This document shows positions 8,817 to 18,440 of a stretch of DNA of 27,689 bases, in pieces; the first letter of the stretch is position 1; each line of letters starts with the position of its first letter. Both the position numbers and the translations under genes were made by a program. This DNA is from Branchiostoma floridae (lineage: Eukaryota; Chordata; Leptocardii; Amphioxiformes; Branchiostomatidae): positions 319,913 to 347,601 of the forward strand of contig NW_023365703.1 of NCBI RefSeq assembly GCF_000003815.2, in the 5' to 3' direction. Below the pieces are notes generated by a model. The model was not told the origin of the DNA. It made no database searches and was given only the letters and a program-made list of their open reading frames with translations.

Positions 8817-9203
8817 CATTAGAGTGTCCAATACCAGGCTACGTCAAATCTAATGGAGTTTGCTACAAGGACTTTGCTGAGCGGAAGACGTACTGTGATG
8901 CTAGACAGACGTGCGCCGCAGACGGAGGGTTGTTGGCCATGCCGAAGGACAACCAGACTAACACCCTCATCCACGAGCTGGGAAAAATAACCGACCCGCG
9001 CTGGATTGGATTGACTGACGCCGGCACTGATGGTCACTGGTTATTTGCGGACGGACAAACCCTGGCGTCATCCGCCTATACCAACTGGGGGCCAGGTGAG
9101 CCGAACGATCTACACGACGAAGACTGCGCCGAAGTTGATACAGCGATGCACTTCTGGAATGATATACCGTGCAGCCACATTAAGGGGTTCGTTTGTCAGT
9201 TAG
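8817..9203 (+). CDS. C-type lectin domain exon 2 (partial gene)
   Basis: Second complete C-type lectin domain in one exon of 387 bases (129 codons), acceptor CCCCCTTTTTTACAG, donor G|GTATGT, phase 1-1. Same plan as exon 1: Cys 4 and 16, extra Cys 27, core Cys 33, WIGL 63-66, WGPGEPN 91-97, Cys 104, WND 114-116, Cys 119 and Cys 127. It is two residues shorter in the loop after EPN. All Ca2+ and mannose-type ligands are kept. The 101 bases at 8851-8951 match exon 1 with only two differences, while the rest of the exon differs at roughly one base in six. It is a tandem duplicate of exon 1, and its symmetric phase allows in-frame addition to the same transcript. Confidence 0.92.
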
Positions 9204-9684
9204 GTATGTGTTATGATTCCATCTTGTTTTTTTTTTTGGAATGTAACGTCGAGATTCTGATGTAACAATAGCCAACTTACTAGTATGCGCAGATGAATCC
9301 AAAGTAGAGGAATCCAACCTCGTACTAACAGTTCTCTAGGATTACACCTGGAATGGAGGAAAACAATTTTTGGATGGCTAGCCTGTGACGAACATGGAGA
9401 TAGCTGTTTAAGTGAGCCATTTGAGGTATATGTTGTAATGATCTTGGTATGATTTCGACGACTGACACTAATAGGGGTTTATAGTGTTTGGCTAATGTCT
9501 TGTGGTTAAATGCAAACTGTACAAATGTATACTTCATACATTTATCTGTTACTTGACATGACCCCGTCCACTAAATGTACACCTACTTAGGAATCGTTTG
9601 TTCAAATTCCCTAACCTAAAGACATTTTCCTGGTCTGTTGTGATGAAAAAAGAATCTGAAAGTCCAACAACACGACGTCTCGTT
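9204..9684 (+). other. Intron, no further feature
   Basis: Contains the duplicated intron landmark (about 9302-9324) and otherwise unique AT-rich sequence. Confidence 0.5.
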
Positions 9685-10356
9685 TTAACCATATGTAAAG
9701 GGGGATGGGGGGGGGAGGGCTAAAATATGCGTACCAACTTTGACGCCATATAATTGCAGAACGACGACATATGACACGGAAATTTTGTGAATTTTTACTA
9801 GAATTCCGTCGCAAACAATTCTAAAATGATTTTTATTAATTGTACTTTTTCGTGTTTCCATGGCAACGGGTTTTGGCGTAGGTTACCAAATTTACTTAAC
9901 CCGATTTAGAAAATGAGATTTGAAAGTTTTCTTGCCGACTTATAACTGTTGTCCTATATTATAAGTGTCTTTTTAACTCCTTTTTTTATTTCATTTTAAG
10001 TTATAATAAATGTTTTTAGGAACCTCAATATGAAAAAATAGCGGATCATAGGCGACGGTATAATTAGCTTTCTTTAATCGAATTGCGTTAATACATTTTT
10101 GTTCTCTTCTTAACAAAGCGAATTAATATGAACAGTTTAAGTCCATTTCTATTTGGGTGTGTGGATTATTGAGAATAAAAACCGTATTGTAGATACTTCC
10201 AGATTGCCGAGCCAGGATGACGGATGTATGACTACCAAGTACATTTTCCATACTACAAATTTTGTGATCGTAACCAAGTCATTTTGAATGACCCCCACAA
10301 GCTCGTACACTGACACGGCCAAGGCATCCCCTAAAAGCTCGGCCTAAATAGAGTAG
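9685..10356 (+). mobile_element. TTAA MITE family 2, oldest copy
   Basis: Starts at TTAA (9685-9688) with a G-run and GGGCTAAAA, then CCAACTTTGACGCCATATAA, a GCCATGGCAACGGGTTTT-like block and GTGATCGTAACCAAG near the right end. These follow the order of the full copy at 16359-17259. The right TTAA is no longer recognisable. About 670 bp, strongly diverged, non-coding. Confidence 0.6.
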
Positions 10357-10696
10357 AGAGGATAGGAGACGTTCTTATTTTGGACGGTAAGTTTATTATT
10401 TATTTGAAAATTGGGGCTTTGCTAACCAGGAACCCCTGAAATTTTAAAAGTTTGGGTTATTCTGCCAATATTTTCTCGGTGTTCAACTTCACTATTTTTC
10501 GGGTGAGGTGGCGCATATTACCCCGCCGCTATGACCCAAGCATCTTAGCGGTTACGCGGTACAGTAACATATCGGTCGATTTCGCTATGACGCAACATAG
10601 TAAATGTTATCATCTGGGGAAAATAAGACGCCACAATGACGTTTTGAAACACAATTTTTATATAAACAACTTTTACAGTCTCTCTTTTTTCATCGT
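10357..10696. other. Non-coding, nothing recognised
   Basis: Unique sequence between a decayed MITE and a gap. A 122-aa frame runs through it into the N run but shows no domain. Confidence 0.4.
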
Positions 10697-10796
10697 NNNN
10701 NNNNNNNNNNNNNNNNNNNNNNNNNNNNNNNNNNNNNNNNNNNNNNNNNNNNNNNNNNNNNNNNNNNNNNNNNNNNNNNNNNNNNNNNNNNNNNNN
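10697..10796. other. Assembly gap (100 N)
   Basis: Run of exactly 100 N. It probably hides more of the LINE whose FADD motif appears just after it. Confidence 1.
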
Positions 10797-11577
10797 CAAA
10801 ACAAACTGATTTGCGGATGATACTGAACTACTAGAAATAATTACTGACCCTGTTGCGTCAGCGGCCAGGTTAATCCATGATTCATTCCAGTTTCGGAATG
10901 GTCTGCCCAGTGGCTTGTTACATTCAGTACCCAAAAACAGTATTGATGACGTTCTCATTGAAGAAAAACAAATTTCCACATCTCCCATTATACTTCAAAG
11001 GTGTTCAGCTCACTGAAGTAGACTCCCACAAACACCTTGGCCTACATCTCACTCGAGATCTGTCATGGTCACTTCATGTGTCAACCCTGGTGACGAAAGC
11101 AATGAAACGCATAAATCTACTGAAAAGATTTCTTGCTTTGTCCTTCGGAAAACACTCAAGACTCTGTACAAAGCCATGATACGTCCCTTGATTGAGTATC
11201 CCTCGAATCAGTACAGGTGCCCGCGGCCCGGGCCTGCACAGGCGCATTAAGTTGGACGAACCACAGCCGCATCTTAACGGAGGTTGGTTGGGACACACTT
11301 GCAACCAGACGGGAAAAGCATGTACTTATTCACTTTTACAAGATGGCCAGCGGCTTCGCACCAAATTATCTCCAAGATCTGGTACCTCCATTTATCCGTG
11401 ATTCCACCCCTTATGACCTCCGAGATGACCAGAACTACCTAATCCTTGCCCTAAGAACCGAAAAGTACAAAAGATAGTTTTTACTTGCTACAGTTCTTTC
11501 CTAAAATCAACTTCCTTTGTCAGTCAAATCATCATTATCTATTAGTATTTTCAAAAAAGAACTGGAATCTTTCTGCC
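10797..11577 (+). pseudogene. LINE reverse transcriptase 3' fragment, broken
   Basis: Begins inside the reverse transcriptase active site (FADDTELLE, FADD at 10810-10821). It then shifts frame to the thumb and C-terminal regions: VDSHKHLGLHLTRDLSWSLH, KAMKRINLLKRF, KTLYKAMIRPLIEY, a deletion near 11195-11250, GWDTLATRREKHVLIHFYKM, YLQDLVPPF, then NQLPLSVKSSLSISIFKKEL up to about 11570. At least three frame changes and several stops. It is a different family from the minus-strand LINE at 470-3778, although both belong to the CR1/L2/Jockey-like group. A MITE interrupts its end, and its 3' tail may resume after 12421. Confidence 0.8.
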
Positions 11578-12421
11578 TGCGCCAACTTTGACGTCGTATA
11601 ACTATCGAACGACGTATGCTAGGACTACGAAACTTGGTGACTTTTCCTAAAATATTGTTGGTAACAATTCTGCGAAAAAAAATTGCCATGGCAACTGGTT
11701 TCTGACACGCATATTTTACCAAATTTATTAATTTCAGTTTGCATTATGGGATTTCAAGGTTTTATTGCTAGATCAAACTTTTCTATCTATATCATTAACA
11801 TCCTGTGTAATTTTAAGTTACATTGCTAATTAAATATTCATAATTCATGCTAATTTGATGACGACATGGGTCAAAATCTAAGATAGCGGACAATGACATT
11901 TTCAACGATGAATACATGTTATTTTTACTCAAATACCGTCAAAATCTTTTATTTTCTTACAAAATACAATTACTTGAACCTTTTTAGCCCAGTTTTGTTG
12001 GGTTTTGAGGTTATATGTGGAAAAAATCGTATTTTAGAAAATTCAAGCTTGTCGATCCAAGATGGCGGACAAATGACGTCATTTTCTGACGTCATATAGG
12101 CGTCAGTGTCGTCGTCATTGGCAACAAAAGACTTGGCAGACTTATACACCAATAATGTCCCCTTAATAGTCATCGTTTTGTGTAATACCTGTAAGTATAG
12201 CTGAAATTTCATATTTAGACGAAAATATTTAGCCCAAAATATGATATTATGATGTCATGATTACGTCATATTACGTCATAACGATACAAAAATTACAGAA
12301 AATATAAAACTTTACTAGTACATCATCCCCTCGAAATTTCGTGATCATTTCCCTTCGAATTTTGGTGATCATAACCCAAGCCGTTTTGAAATTACGAAAG
12401 AAATACTCCCATTTGACCCCC
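11577..12421 (+). mobile_element. TTAA MITE family 2, inserted in LINE end
   Basis: From GCGCCAACTTTGACG onward this matches the full copy at 16359-17259 almost throughout, including CGAACGACGTATGCTAGGAC, the AAGATGGCGG motif, TGACGTCA motifs and CAAGCCGTTTTGAAATTACG. It lacks the leftmost ~40 bp with the TTAA end, and its right end is cut at a CCCCC run. The left junction falls directly after the LINE's conserved KKELESF segment. Confidence 0.8.
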
Positions 12422-12835
12422 TTCATTCATCTGACTGTAACGTATGCACCCTATAGCTACTCCTTTTGTGCAAACCTTGCCTCTCACAATCCATATACTG
12501 TTAAATTCTAGACCACGTGTTTAACTACATTTCAAAGACTGGAAGATTCTTTTAGTTCAATTTGATTGTTAAGCCAACCTTGTGTCTGTACATCTTGTAA
12601 TCTTGTCTTTAGTTAGTTTTCAATGTAACTCTGCAAATATTAGCTTTCCTTCGTCGTCTGTCATTTAGCCTTTTCAATGTCAACCTTTGTATTTGTTGTA
12701 GTTCCCGCTGACTTTGACCGTTCTTTGTTTTATGTTTACTGAGCAGAAGACTCACATAAGCAGATATGCTTCTTGTCCTATGCTCACAAAGCAAATGTAA
12801 ATGGAATAAGATAAATAACAAACTGGTCAGTAAAC
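12422..12835 (+). mobile_element. Possible LINE 3' tail
   Basis: Non-coding stretch that ends with TATGCTCACAAAGCAAATGT followed by AAATGGAATAAGATAAATAAC, which looks like the 3' untranslated tail of a CR1/L2-type element. It would be the continuation of the 10797-11577 fragment beyond the inserted MITE. The link is inference from order and strand only. Confidence 0.35.
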
Positions 12836-12908
12836 ATGTCAAACCAGCACCATTGAATGGAGAATCAGGGAATATGTTTTTTTTTTTTCCGGGGGTATGT
12901 TTATTTGG

Positions 12909-13017
12909 NNNNNNNNNNNNNNNNNNNNNNNNNNNNNNNNNNNNNNNNNNNNNNNNNNNNNNNNNNNNNNNNNNNNNNNNNNNNNNNNNNNNNNNNNNNN
13001 NNNNNNNNNNNNNNNNN
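12909..13017. other. Assembly gap (109 N)
   Basis: Run of N in the intron before the F5/8C exon. Confidence 1.
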
Positions 13018-13344
13018 AGTGGTATCAAATCAAAGGAAGAGATTCATTGGATAAATCACGCAATGAAAAGTTTTTGTGTGTTACATAAGACATATGTTTA
13101 CCCCAGACTTTTTGCAAAATTTTTGTTTATATTTTTTCCACGGACCGACCCAATATTTTGCTGAAAAAAAATCCAAGAAGCAACAAATCAAATTAGTGTG
13201 GCCTTAGCCTACTATTCTCTGATGTAACTTACTGAATTTATGTCCAATGCGTAAAAAAAAGAAACCTTTCCATTGTCATTATAATAGATTTTGCGTCTAC
13301 CACCTTCGGTCAATGGCTGTTTCGACAACCGTCATGGATTTTAG

Positions 13345-13758
13345 GCTCTACTCTACCCTTGGTTCAAGACGTGGTAACATATGATGCCGCAAAAGCCTTG
13401 GATGGGGACATTAGAACCTACTGGAAGCCAGCTTTTCAACTTCCGGACCAAGAGAACTGGCACATCGTACTGGATCTCACTACACCCCATACTCTGACCC
13501 GCGTTGCAGTCAACAACTACGGAGACGCCAGGCATGATATCGCAGCCTTCAAGTTGCAAATGACCAAAGTTCTGAATCTACACAATTGGGAGACAGTCGT
13601 TTCCGTTACTGACGTGAAGGCAGGAACGAAGCATCGCCAGGAGTTCAGTTGTTTCTCGGGAACAGCGCGGTACTGGAAGCTCCTAATAACAAAGACTCAC
13701 TCGAGAAATAACCCAAGGCTCACTGAGCTGAACGTCTACGGGTTCCCATCCTTTTCAG
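13345..13758 (+). CDS. F5/8 type C (discoidin-like) domain exon (partial gene)
   Basis: One exon of 414 bases (138 codons), phase 1-1. The acceptor is GGATTTTAG with a poor pyrimidine tract; the donor is TCAG|GTGATT. It reads KALDGDIRTYWKP near the start, WHIVLDLTTPHTLTRVAVNN in the middle and ARYWKLLITKTH, then RLTELNVYG, near the end. These are the first, central and last conserved strands of the galactose-binding-like jelly roll of F5/8C domains, which bind sugars or phospholipids outside cells. There is only one Cys (in FSCFSG), so the usual N- to C-terminal disulphide is absent. The length of about 135 residues is close to normal. Its phase matches the lectin exons upstream, which suggests the same transcript. 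Confidence 0.82.
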
Positions 13759-14080
13759 GTGATTAAACACACACACATCAAAATAGCCTATCAAACATCA
13801 AAAATAGCCTATGCTCCGGTACACATTCTAGGCTACATTTCTAACCAATGGCGCTTTACAACTCCTCATATAAAAACGCATCTGAAATGAAAAGGCGCGT
13901 ATCAATAGCAGCGAGTCATTTGCGACATCCAACCCCAACATAAATCATTAAAAATGTTATGTGTTATGCATTGGGACCATTTAAAAATTTACAGGTCATT
14001 TGCTTGAAACACCAGGGTACAAAGGGGCTAAATTTTAACTTCTTGTGTAAAACTACATTTAAAAACTCAAATGGGATTAT
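13759..14080 (+). other. Intron, no clear feature
   Basis: A short direct repeat (ATCAAAAATAGCCTAT-like) occurs twice at about 13777-13812. Nothing else is seen. Confidence 0.45.
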
Positions 14081-14460
14081 TTAACCCTCAAGCACCCGAC
14101 CTTTTTTTGCGACTAAAATGACCGAGTGGGGTCCAAACGGACCCCAAAATGGTTTGTTCTTAAAATCTGAGTTACAATTCCTATCGGTGATCATTGTACA
14201 TACATTGCTTCGTCAATGTAAGAGGAATATTTTGACATGTTAAGCTGTTGCTAATTCCATCTCATCATCATAATTTATGCAAAAGATCAGAAGGACCATG
14301 TTTTGCACTAAACCTCTTCTGACCAGAGACGGGAATTTTGAGGCCTTTAGCAACTTTTTTGTCGCATAACTCATGTGCTTTTGCTTGTCCTTGCTTGTAG
14401 ACTCCAATAACAGCAACGCTGCCTGAAAGTCTGTGTAATGTGCTTGTCACATTCCTTAAT
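14081..14460 (+). mobile_element. TTAA-flanked element, family 1, left part
   Basis: Starts TTAACCCTCAAGCACCCGAC at 14081, followed by TTTTTTTGCGACTAAAATGA and a GGGGTCC tract identical to the 1-75 piece. About 200 bp in, AAGATCAGAAGGACCATGTT then TTTTGCACTAAACC matches the 5257 copy. The right end is not certain, so only the recognisable part is marked. Confidence 0.55.
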
Positions 14461-14642
14461 AAATAGATATGATAGTAATTAGTGATGTAACGTATTTTGC
14501 AGATTATTTATTAGGCATGGCAGATATCCATGAACATATTCTTTTGACGTTGAAATGTGTAAACAGAAGTGATAGATAATGGTCTAAAACGTCTTGCTTA
14601 AAATGTTGATGAGTCGGGACTTACCCTGAATTAGCTGTGAAA

Positions 14643-14680
14643 ATTCTAAGATTATGTATTTAATTACATAATCTTAGAAT
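14643..14680. repeat. Perfect 16-bp palindrome with 6-base loop
   Basis: ATTCTAAGATTATGTA (14643-14658) is exactly complementary to 14665-14680. It could fold into a stable hairpin or be the core of a small MITE. No terminator role is expected in this context. Confidence 0.75.
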
Positions 14681-14834
14681 AACTTCTCAACATCTATTTC
14701 GTAATAACCTAAGAACAACATTTGAAAATGAAAACTAAATCTATCATTACTTATAAAGGTAAATGATAGCAGCATTTCTTTGCACGTGTCAGTTGTACTA
14801 GCAATTGTTGAGAATGTATTTGTTTCCTCTCCAG

Positions 14835-14911
14835 ATGAATGTGCCCCTGCCGATGAAGACCCATGCTCTTTCGACGGGATATCCTTTTGGATGCTATTGA
14901 CATGTTTATAG
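14835..14911 (+). pseudogene. Calcium-binding EGF exon, truncated
   Basis: After a good acceptor (TGTTTCCTCTCCAG), in phase 1 like the other domain exons, the frame reads DECAPADEDPCSFDG. DEC at the start of an exon is the classic beginning of a calcium-binding EGF domain, and the second Cys is in place. After Gly the EGF pattern ends: the frame continues ISFWMLLTCL and hits TAG at 14909-14911, with no cysteine spacing and no donor. Either the exon lost its 3' half, or the rest was moved by an insertion. It could still serve as a terminal exon that ends the protein. Confidence 0.5.
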
Positions 14912-16358
14912 TTTAAAATTGACTGAATGTTTCCGTAAGGTCACTTGACAACCTCCTAAATGACAACCTCCGGAATTCAAAAAGCCAATGAAAGCGTCGA
15001 GGAAAAGTATGGAAAATATACATAAATCTTCCGCATTGTGAAAGCACGTATTTTTTTTAAGTCAGCGTTAGAATTCATTGTTTTTAGTGTCCGTGTTTCC
15101 TTTTTTATTCTTTACATTTTGGATGTAAATTTCCTAATTTTACACGTTGATTTGAACGAATGATCTATAGTATGACCATCAGCTTTATTTCAAATATGCA
15201 ATATTTGGCGTCAGGAGTATTGTTGTTCATAAATAATCCTACTATCATCGTAAAAGTAGTTGTTTGCCAATATTGACAGGATCTTCATTTTCATAAAACT
15301 CTAGCACAGTTGACAGGAAATTACTCAAGATCTTGTTTAATTTTCTATCTTCTTACTTAATGTTATGATATGATATGTACATAAACCATTCATTTAGATC
15401 AAAAACAGTTGTATTGATTCAATGTATTTTTATGATAAAGAATTTAAAATGAAAGCTTATTTGAACAAGATTGCTGGTCCAAAACGTCGGAACAAAAGAT
15501 TATTTCACAATGTATTACGTTAATTTGGTACTTTTTACTCTTATTTGTCGTTTTTGTCTTTACGGAGAACAAAAAAATCTTAGTAGATGCTTAACTAGAG
15601 TTAATGACCCGCCTTGAGGTTAATTAGCTAAAATCAGCAAATAAAGACTCAGAGTCAGCGAAGCACCAAAAAACAAGCATTCTTTAGAAGTAGATTGAAA
15701 ACAAAATCACTATTACTGTTAATTATCAACTAAAAATGTTCTAGTATATAACGTTTTGGACCGTATTATAAACATTTAAAATTTGTCTTTTTACTTATGT
15801 AAATCATTTACGTACGTGACAGCAGCAACTAGTGCTACAGTACAATGTAAACCAGTCAGAAATGTCATGTGGAAGGTACCAAAGCGTTGGTGTAAATGAG
15901 GCTGTGTAAAATGGGGTTTCATTTGTTCAATAAAGTAGATGAAAATATACATTTTCCCTCTTTGTCAACATTATCTGGCTAACCAAGGAATTAATGGTGA
16001 ATTAATGATGAATGATAAAACACCATTATCATAGTTAACAATTCCAAGCTTACCTGCATTCTTGCTCCTAGGATGAAATGAGCAAAAACTGGTAAAATGT
16101 ACAGTATATATTTGATCAATAATGATTTATAGTAAAATATCTTTCCACGAGATAACAAGACCTAGAATTTCATTGTAGTGCCAAAGAAAGTTGGAAGGTT
16201 GACCAGAATTTAATTTTGAGATTCTAAAGTTTCGGTCTCATCAACATCTACAAATTGGCAAACTGTGACACACCGATCACTGCTCAGAACATAACTTTAT
16301 TGGCGAAAGTAATTACGTAAGGAACAAGTTTTCAAAATTAGCTTCTGCAAAATCATGT
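14912..16358. other. About 1.4 kb without a recognisable gene
   Basis: AT-rich unique sequence on both strands. No long frame, no splice-bounded domain and no clear repeat is seen. Confidence 0.5.
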
Positions 16359-17259
16359 TTAACCCTATCTAGACCCGTGGGGGGCTAAAAGTGCCCGCGC
16401 CGACTTTGACGTCCTATAACTGCCGAACGACGTATGCTAGGACTACGAAACTTGGTGACTTTTCCTAAAATATTGTTTGCAACAATTTTAAGGAAAAAAA
16501 ATTAGTTTGTGATTTTTCCTGTTGCCATGGCAACGGGTTTCTGACAGGCAAATTTTACCAAATTTACTAATTTCAGTTTGAAATATGGGATTTCATGGTT
16601 TTATTGCTAGACCAAACTTATTTATCTATATCATTAACATCCTGTGTAATTCTAAGTTACATTTCTAATTAAATATTCATAATTTATGCTAATTTGATGA
16701 CGTCATGGGTCAAAATCCAAGATGGCGGACAATGACATTTTCAACGATAAATACATGTTATTTTTACTCAAATACCGTCAAAATCTTTTATTTTCTTACA
16801 AAACACAATCACTTGAAACTTTTTAGTCCACTTCTATTGGGTTTTGGGGTTATATGTGGAAAAAGTAGTATTTTAGAAAATTCAAGCTTGTCGATCCAAG
16901 ATGGCGGACAAATGACGTCATTTTCTGACGTCTTATAGGCGTTAGTGTCGTCGTCATTGGCAACAAAAGACTTGGCAGACTTAGACACCAATAATATAAC
17001 CTTTGTAGTCATCGTTTTGTTTAATACCTGTAAGTATAGCGGACATTTCATATTTAGATGATTTTAGCCCAAAATATGACATTATGACGTCATAATTACG
17101 TCATAATACGTCATAAAGATACGAAACTTCACTAGTACATCATCCCCTCCAAATTTGGTGATCGTAACCCAAGCCGTTTTGAAATTACGAAGGGGGGGGT
17201 CAAATGAGCCCCCCCCCCGTCCCAGGAATCCCAAAAAAGCCCGGTCATGATAGGTTTAA
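16359..17259 (+). mobile_element. TTAA MITE family 2, full-length copy
   Basis: Bounded by TTAA at 16359-16362 and 17256-17259. Left end TTAACCCTATCTAGACC; right end in reverse TTAAACCTATCATGACCGG, an imperfect inverted repeat. 901 bp, non-coding: the 77- and 80-aa frames inside are also open in the other copy only because the DNA is shared. It closely matches 11577-12421, and more distantly 9685-10356. It carries two AAGATGGCGG motifs, three full TGACGTCA sites and further TTACGTCA/ATACGTCA half-variants. TTAA site and CCCT terminus fit a piggyBac-like MITE. Confidence 0.82.
16698..17112 (+). promoter_or_regulatory. CRE-like and YY1-like motif cluster in the MITE
   Basis: TGACGTCA (CREB/ATF site) occurs at 16698-16705, 16913-16920 and 17085-17092, with near copies at 16926, 17097 and about 17105. 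AAGATGGCGG (YY1-type site) occurs at 16719-16728 and 16898-16907. The other good copy keeps the second YY1-type motif and several CRE-like sites. Whether any protein binds is unknown. Confidence 0.4.
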
Positions 17260-17630
17260 TGCATCAATAGTGCCCACTTGCAGTCTTCGATATAACTGCA
17301 GTCATTAAAGATTGCAGTTTTAGAAGTTCTATGTTAATAACCAAAAGGGCCACCAAGCAACTCTAACTAAAATTGCAATGCTTTACATTATAGTTTCGCT
17401 TTAAAGATATCTTGGACTTGCCATGTTTCCTACTACTGCAATAATTTTGAGACAACCGACGTTTAGTTGAAAATTGTAGGGCACTTTCTGCTTTTAAGAT
17501 AAACGCGTACTGAATGTTTTATAGGGACGGACTACGGTGACGCTAGCTGCTTTCATTGGCACCTTGTAGGTACATTGTGTCATTTTAAAGATAAATACCT
17601 AGCTTCGGCTAGGGCCATCCTAGGACAGAA
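17260..17630. other. Intergenic or intron, one doubtful small exon
   Basis: At 17525-17569 a 45-base segment between TTTTATAG and GTACAT reads TDYGDASCFHWHLV in phase 1-1. It is too short and too weakly flanked to call as an exon. Nothing else is seen. Confidence 0.35.
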
Positions 17631-17740
17631 CACTGTGCGAAAGGGGTCGATTTCCGGACATTTCATGTATAGAATATTTCCGAATTCATTACGTTTCCGG
17701 TGATATCAAAGAGTTTCCTGACAGGAATATCCTACGTATA

Positions 17741-18440
17741 CGGAAACATATCCTGTCTTGTAAACGGGAACATGTTTCGTCGCAGCATATTCGGATCCGT
17801 ATATACAACACAGTTGTATTTCCGCATATGGCCCAAATATTTTGCATTTCTGGGAACGTATACGGAGTTACATTCAAGCGTATACGGAAACATATCCTTT
17901 CTTGTAAATGGGAACATGTTTCGTCGCGGCATATTCGGGTCCGTATATACAACAGATTTATTTTTCGTATATTACCCAAATATTTTGCATTTCTGGAAAC
18001 GTATGCGGAGTTACATTCACGCGTATACGGAAACATATCCTATCTTGTAAATGGGAACATGTTTCGTCGCGGCATATTCGGGTCCGTATATACATACAGT
18101 TTTATTTCCGTATATTACCCAAATATTTTGCATTTCCGGTGCCGTATATGGTGTTCTATTCAAACGTATACGGAAACATATCCTGCCTTGTAAATGGGAA
18201 CGTGTTTTGCAGCTGTATATCCGGATCCGTATATGGTACAGTTTTACTTCTAGATCTCTTCCGAATATTTTGTATTTCTGGTATCGTATACGGAGTTGTA
18301 TTCAATCGTATACGGAGGAATGTCCTGCATTGTAAACAGGAACACTTTTCGTCATGGCATATCCGGATCCGTATATACCACAATTGTGTTCCTGGATACT
18401 ACCTGAATATCCCGTGTTTCTTGAATATCCCGTGCAACGG
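17741..18440 (+). repeat. 143-bp tandem array, about five units (left arm)
   Basis: Units start CGGAAACATATCCT at 17741, 17885, 18028 and 18171, and a diverged one (CGGAGGAATGTCCT) at 18313. Steps are 144, 143, 143 and 142 bp. Each holds TTGTAAA-GGGAACATGTTT, GGATCCGTATATAC-like and CCCAAATATTTTGCATTTC blocks. Later units are more diverged. Long frames of 66-192 aa cross the array on both strands because the unit has few stops; 143 is not a multiple of three, so these are not coding repeats. Confidence 0.9.

Noticed and set aside
14081-15624. A 1.5-kb TTAA element ending at 15601-15624, which would contain the EGF exon
   Set aside because: The candidate right end matches the left only in the first ~11 bases (TTAACC-TCAAG) and then diverges.
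11893-17051. Matching 68-80 residue frames at 11893-12212 and 16705-17051
   Set aside because: They lie in two copies of the same MITE, on both strands; shared DNA explains the match.
17525-17569. A 45-base phase 1-1 micro-exon
   Set aside because: Acceptor and donor are weak, there is no domain signal, and it sits between two mobile elements.
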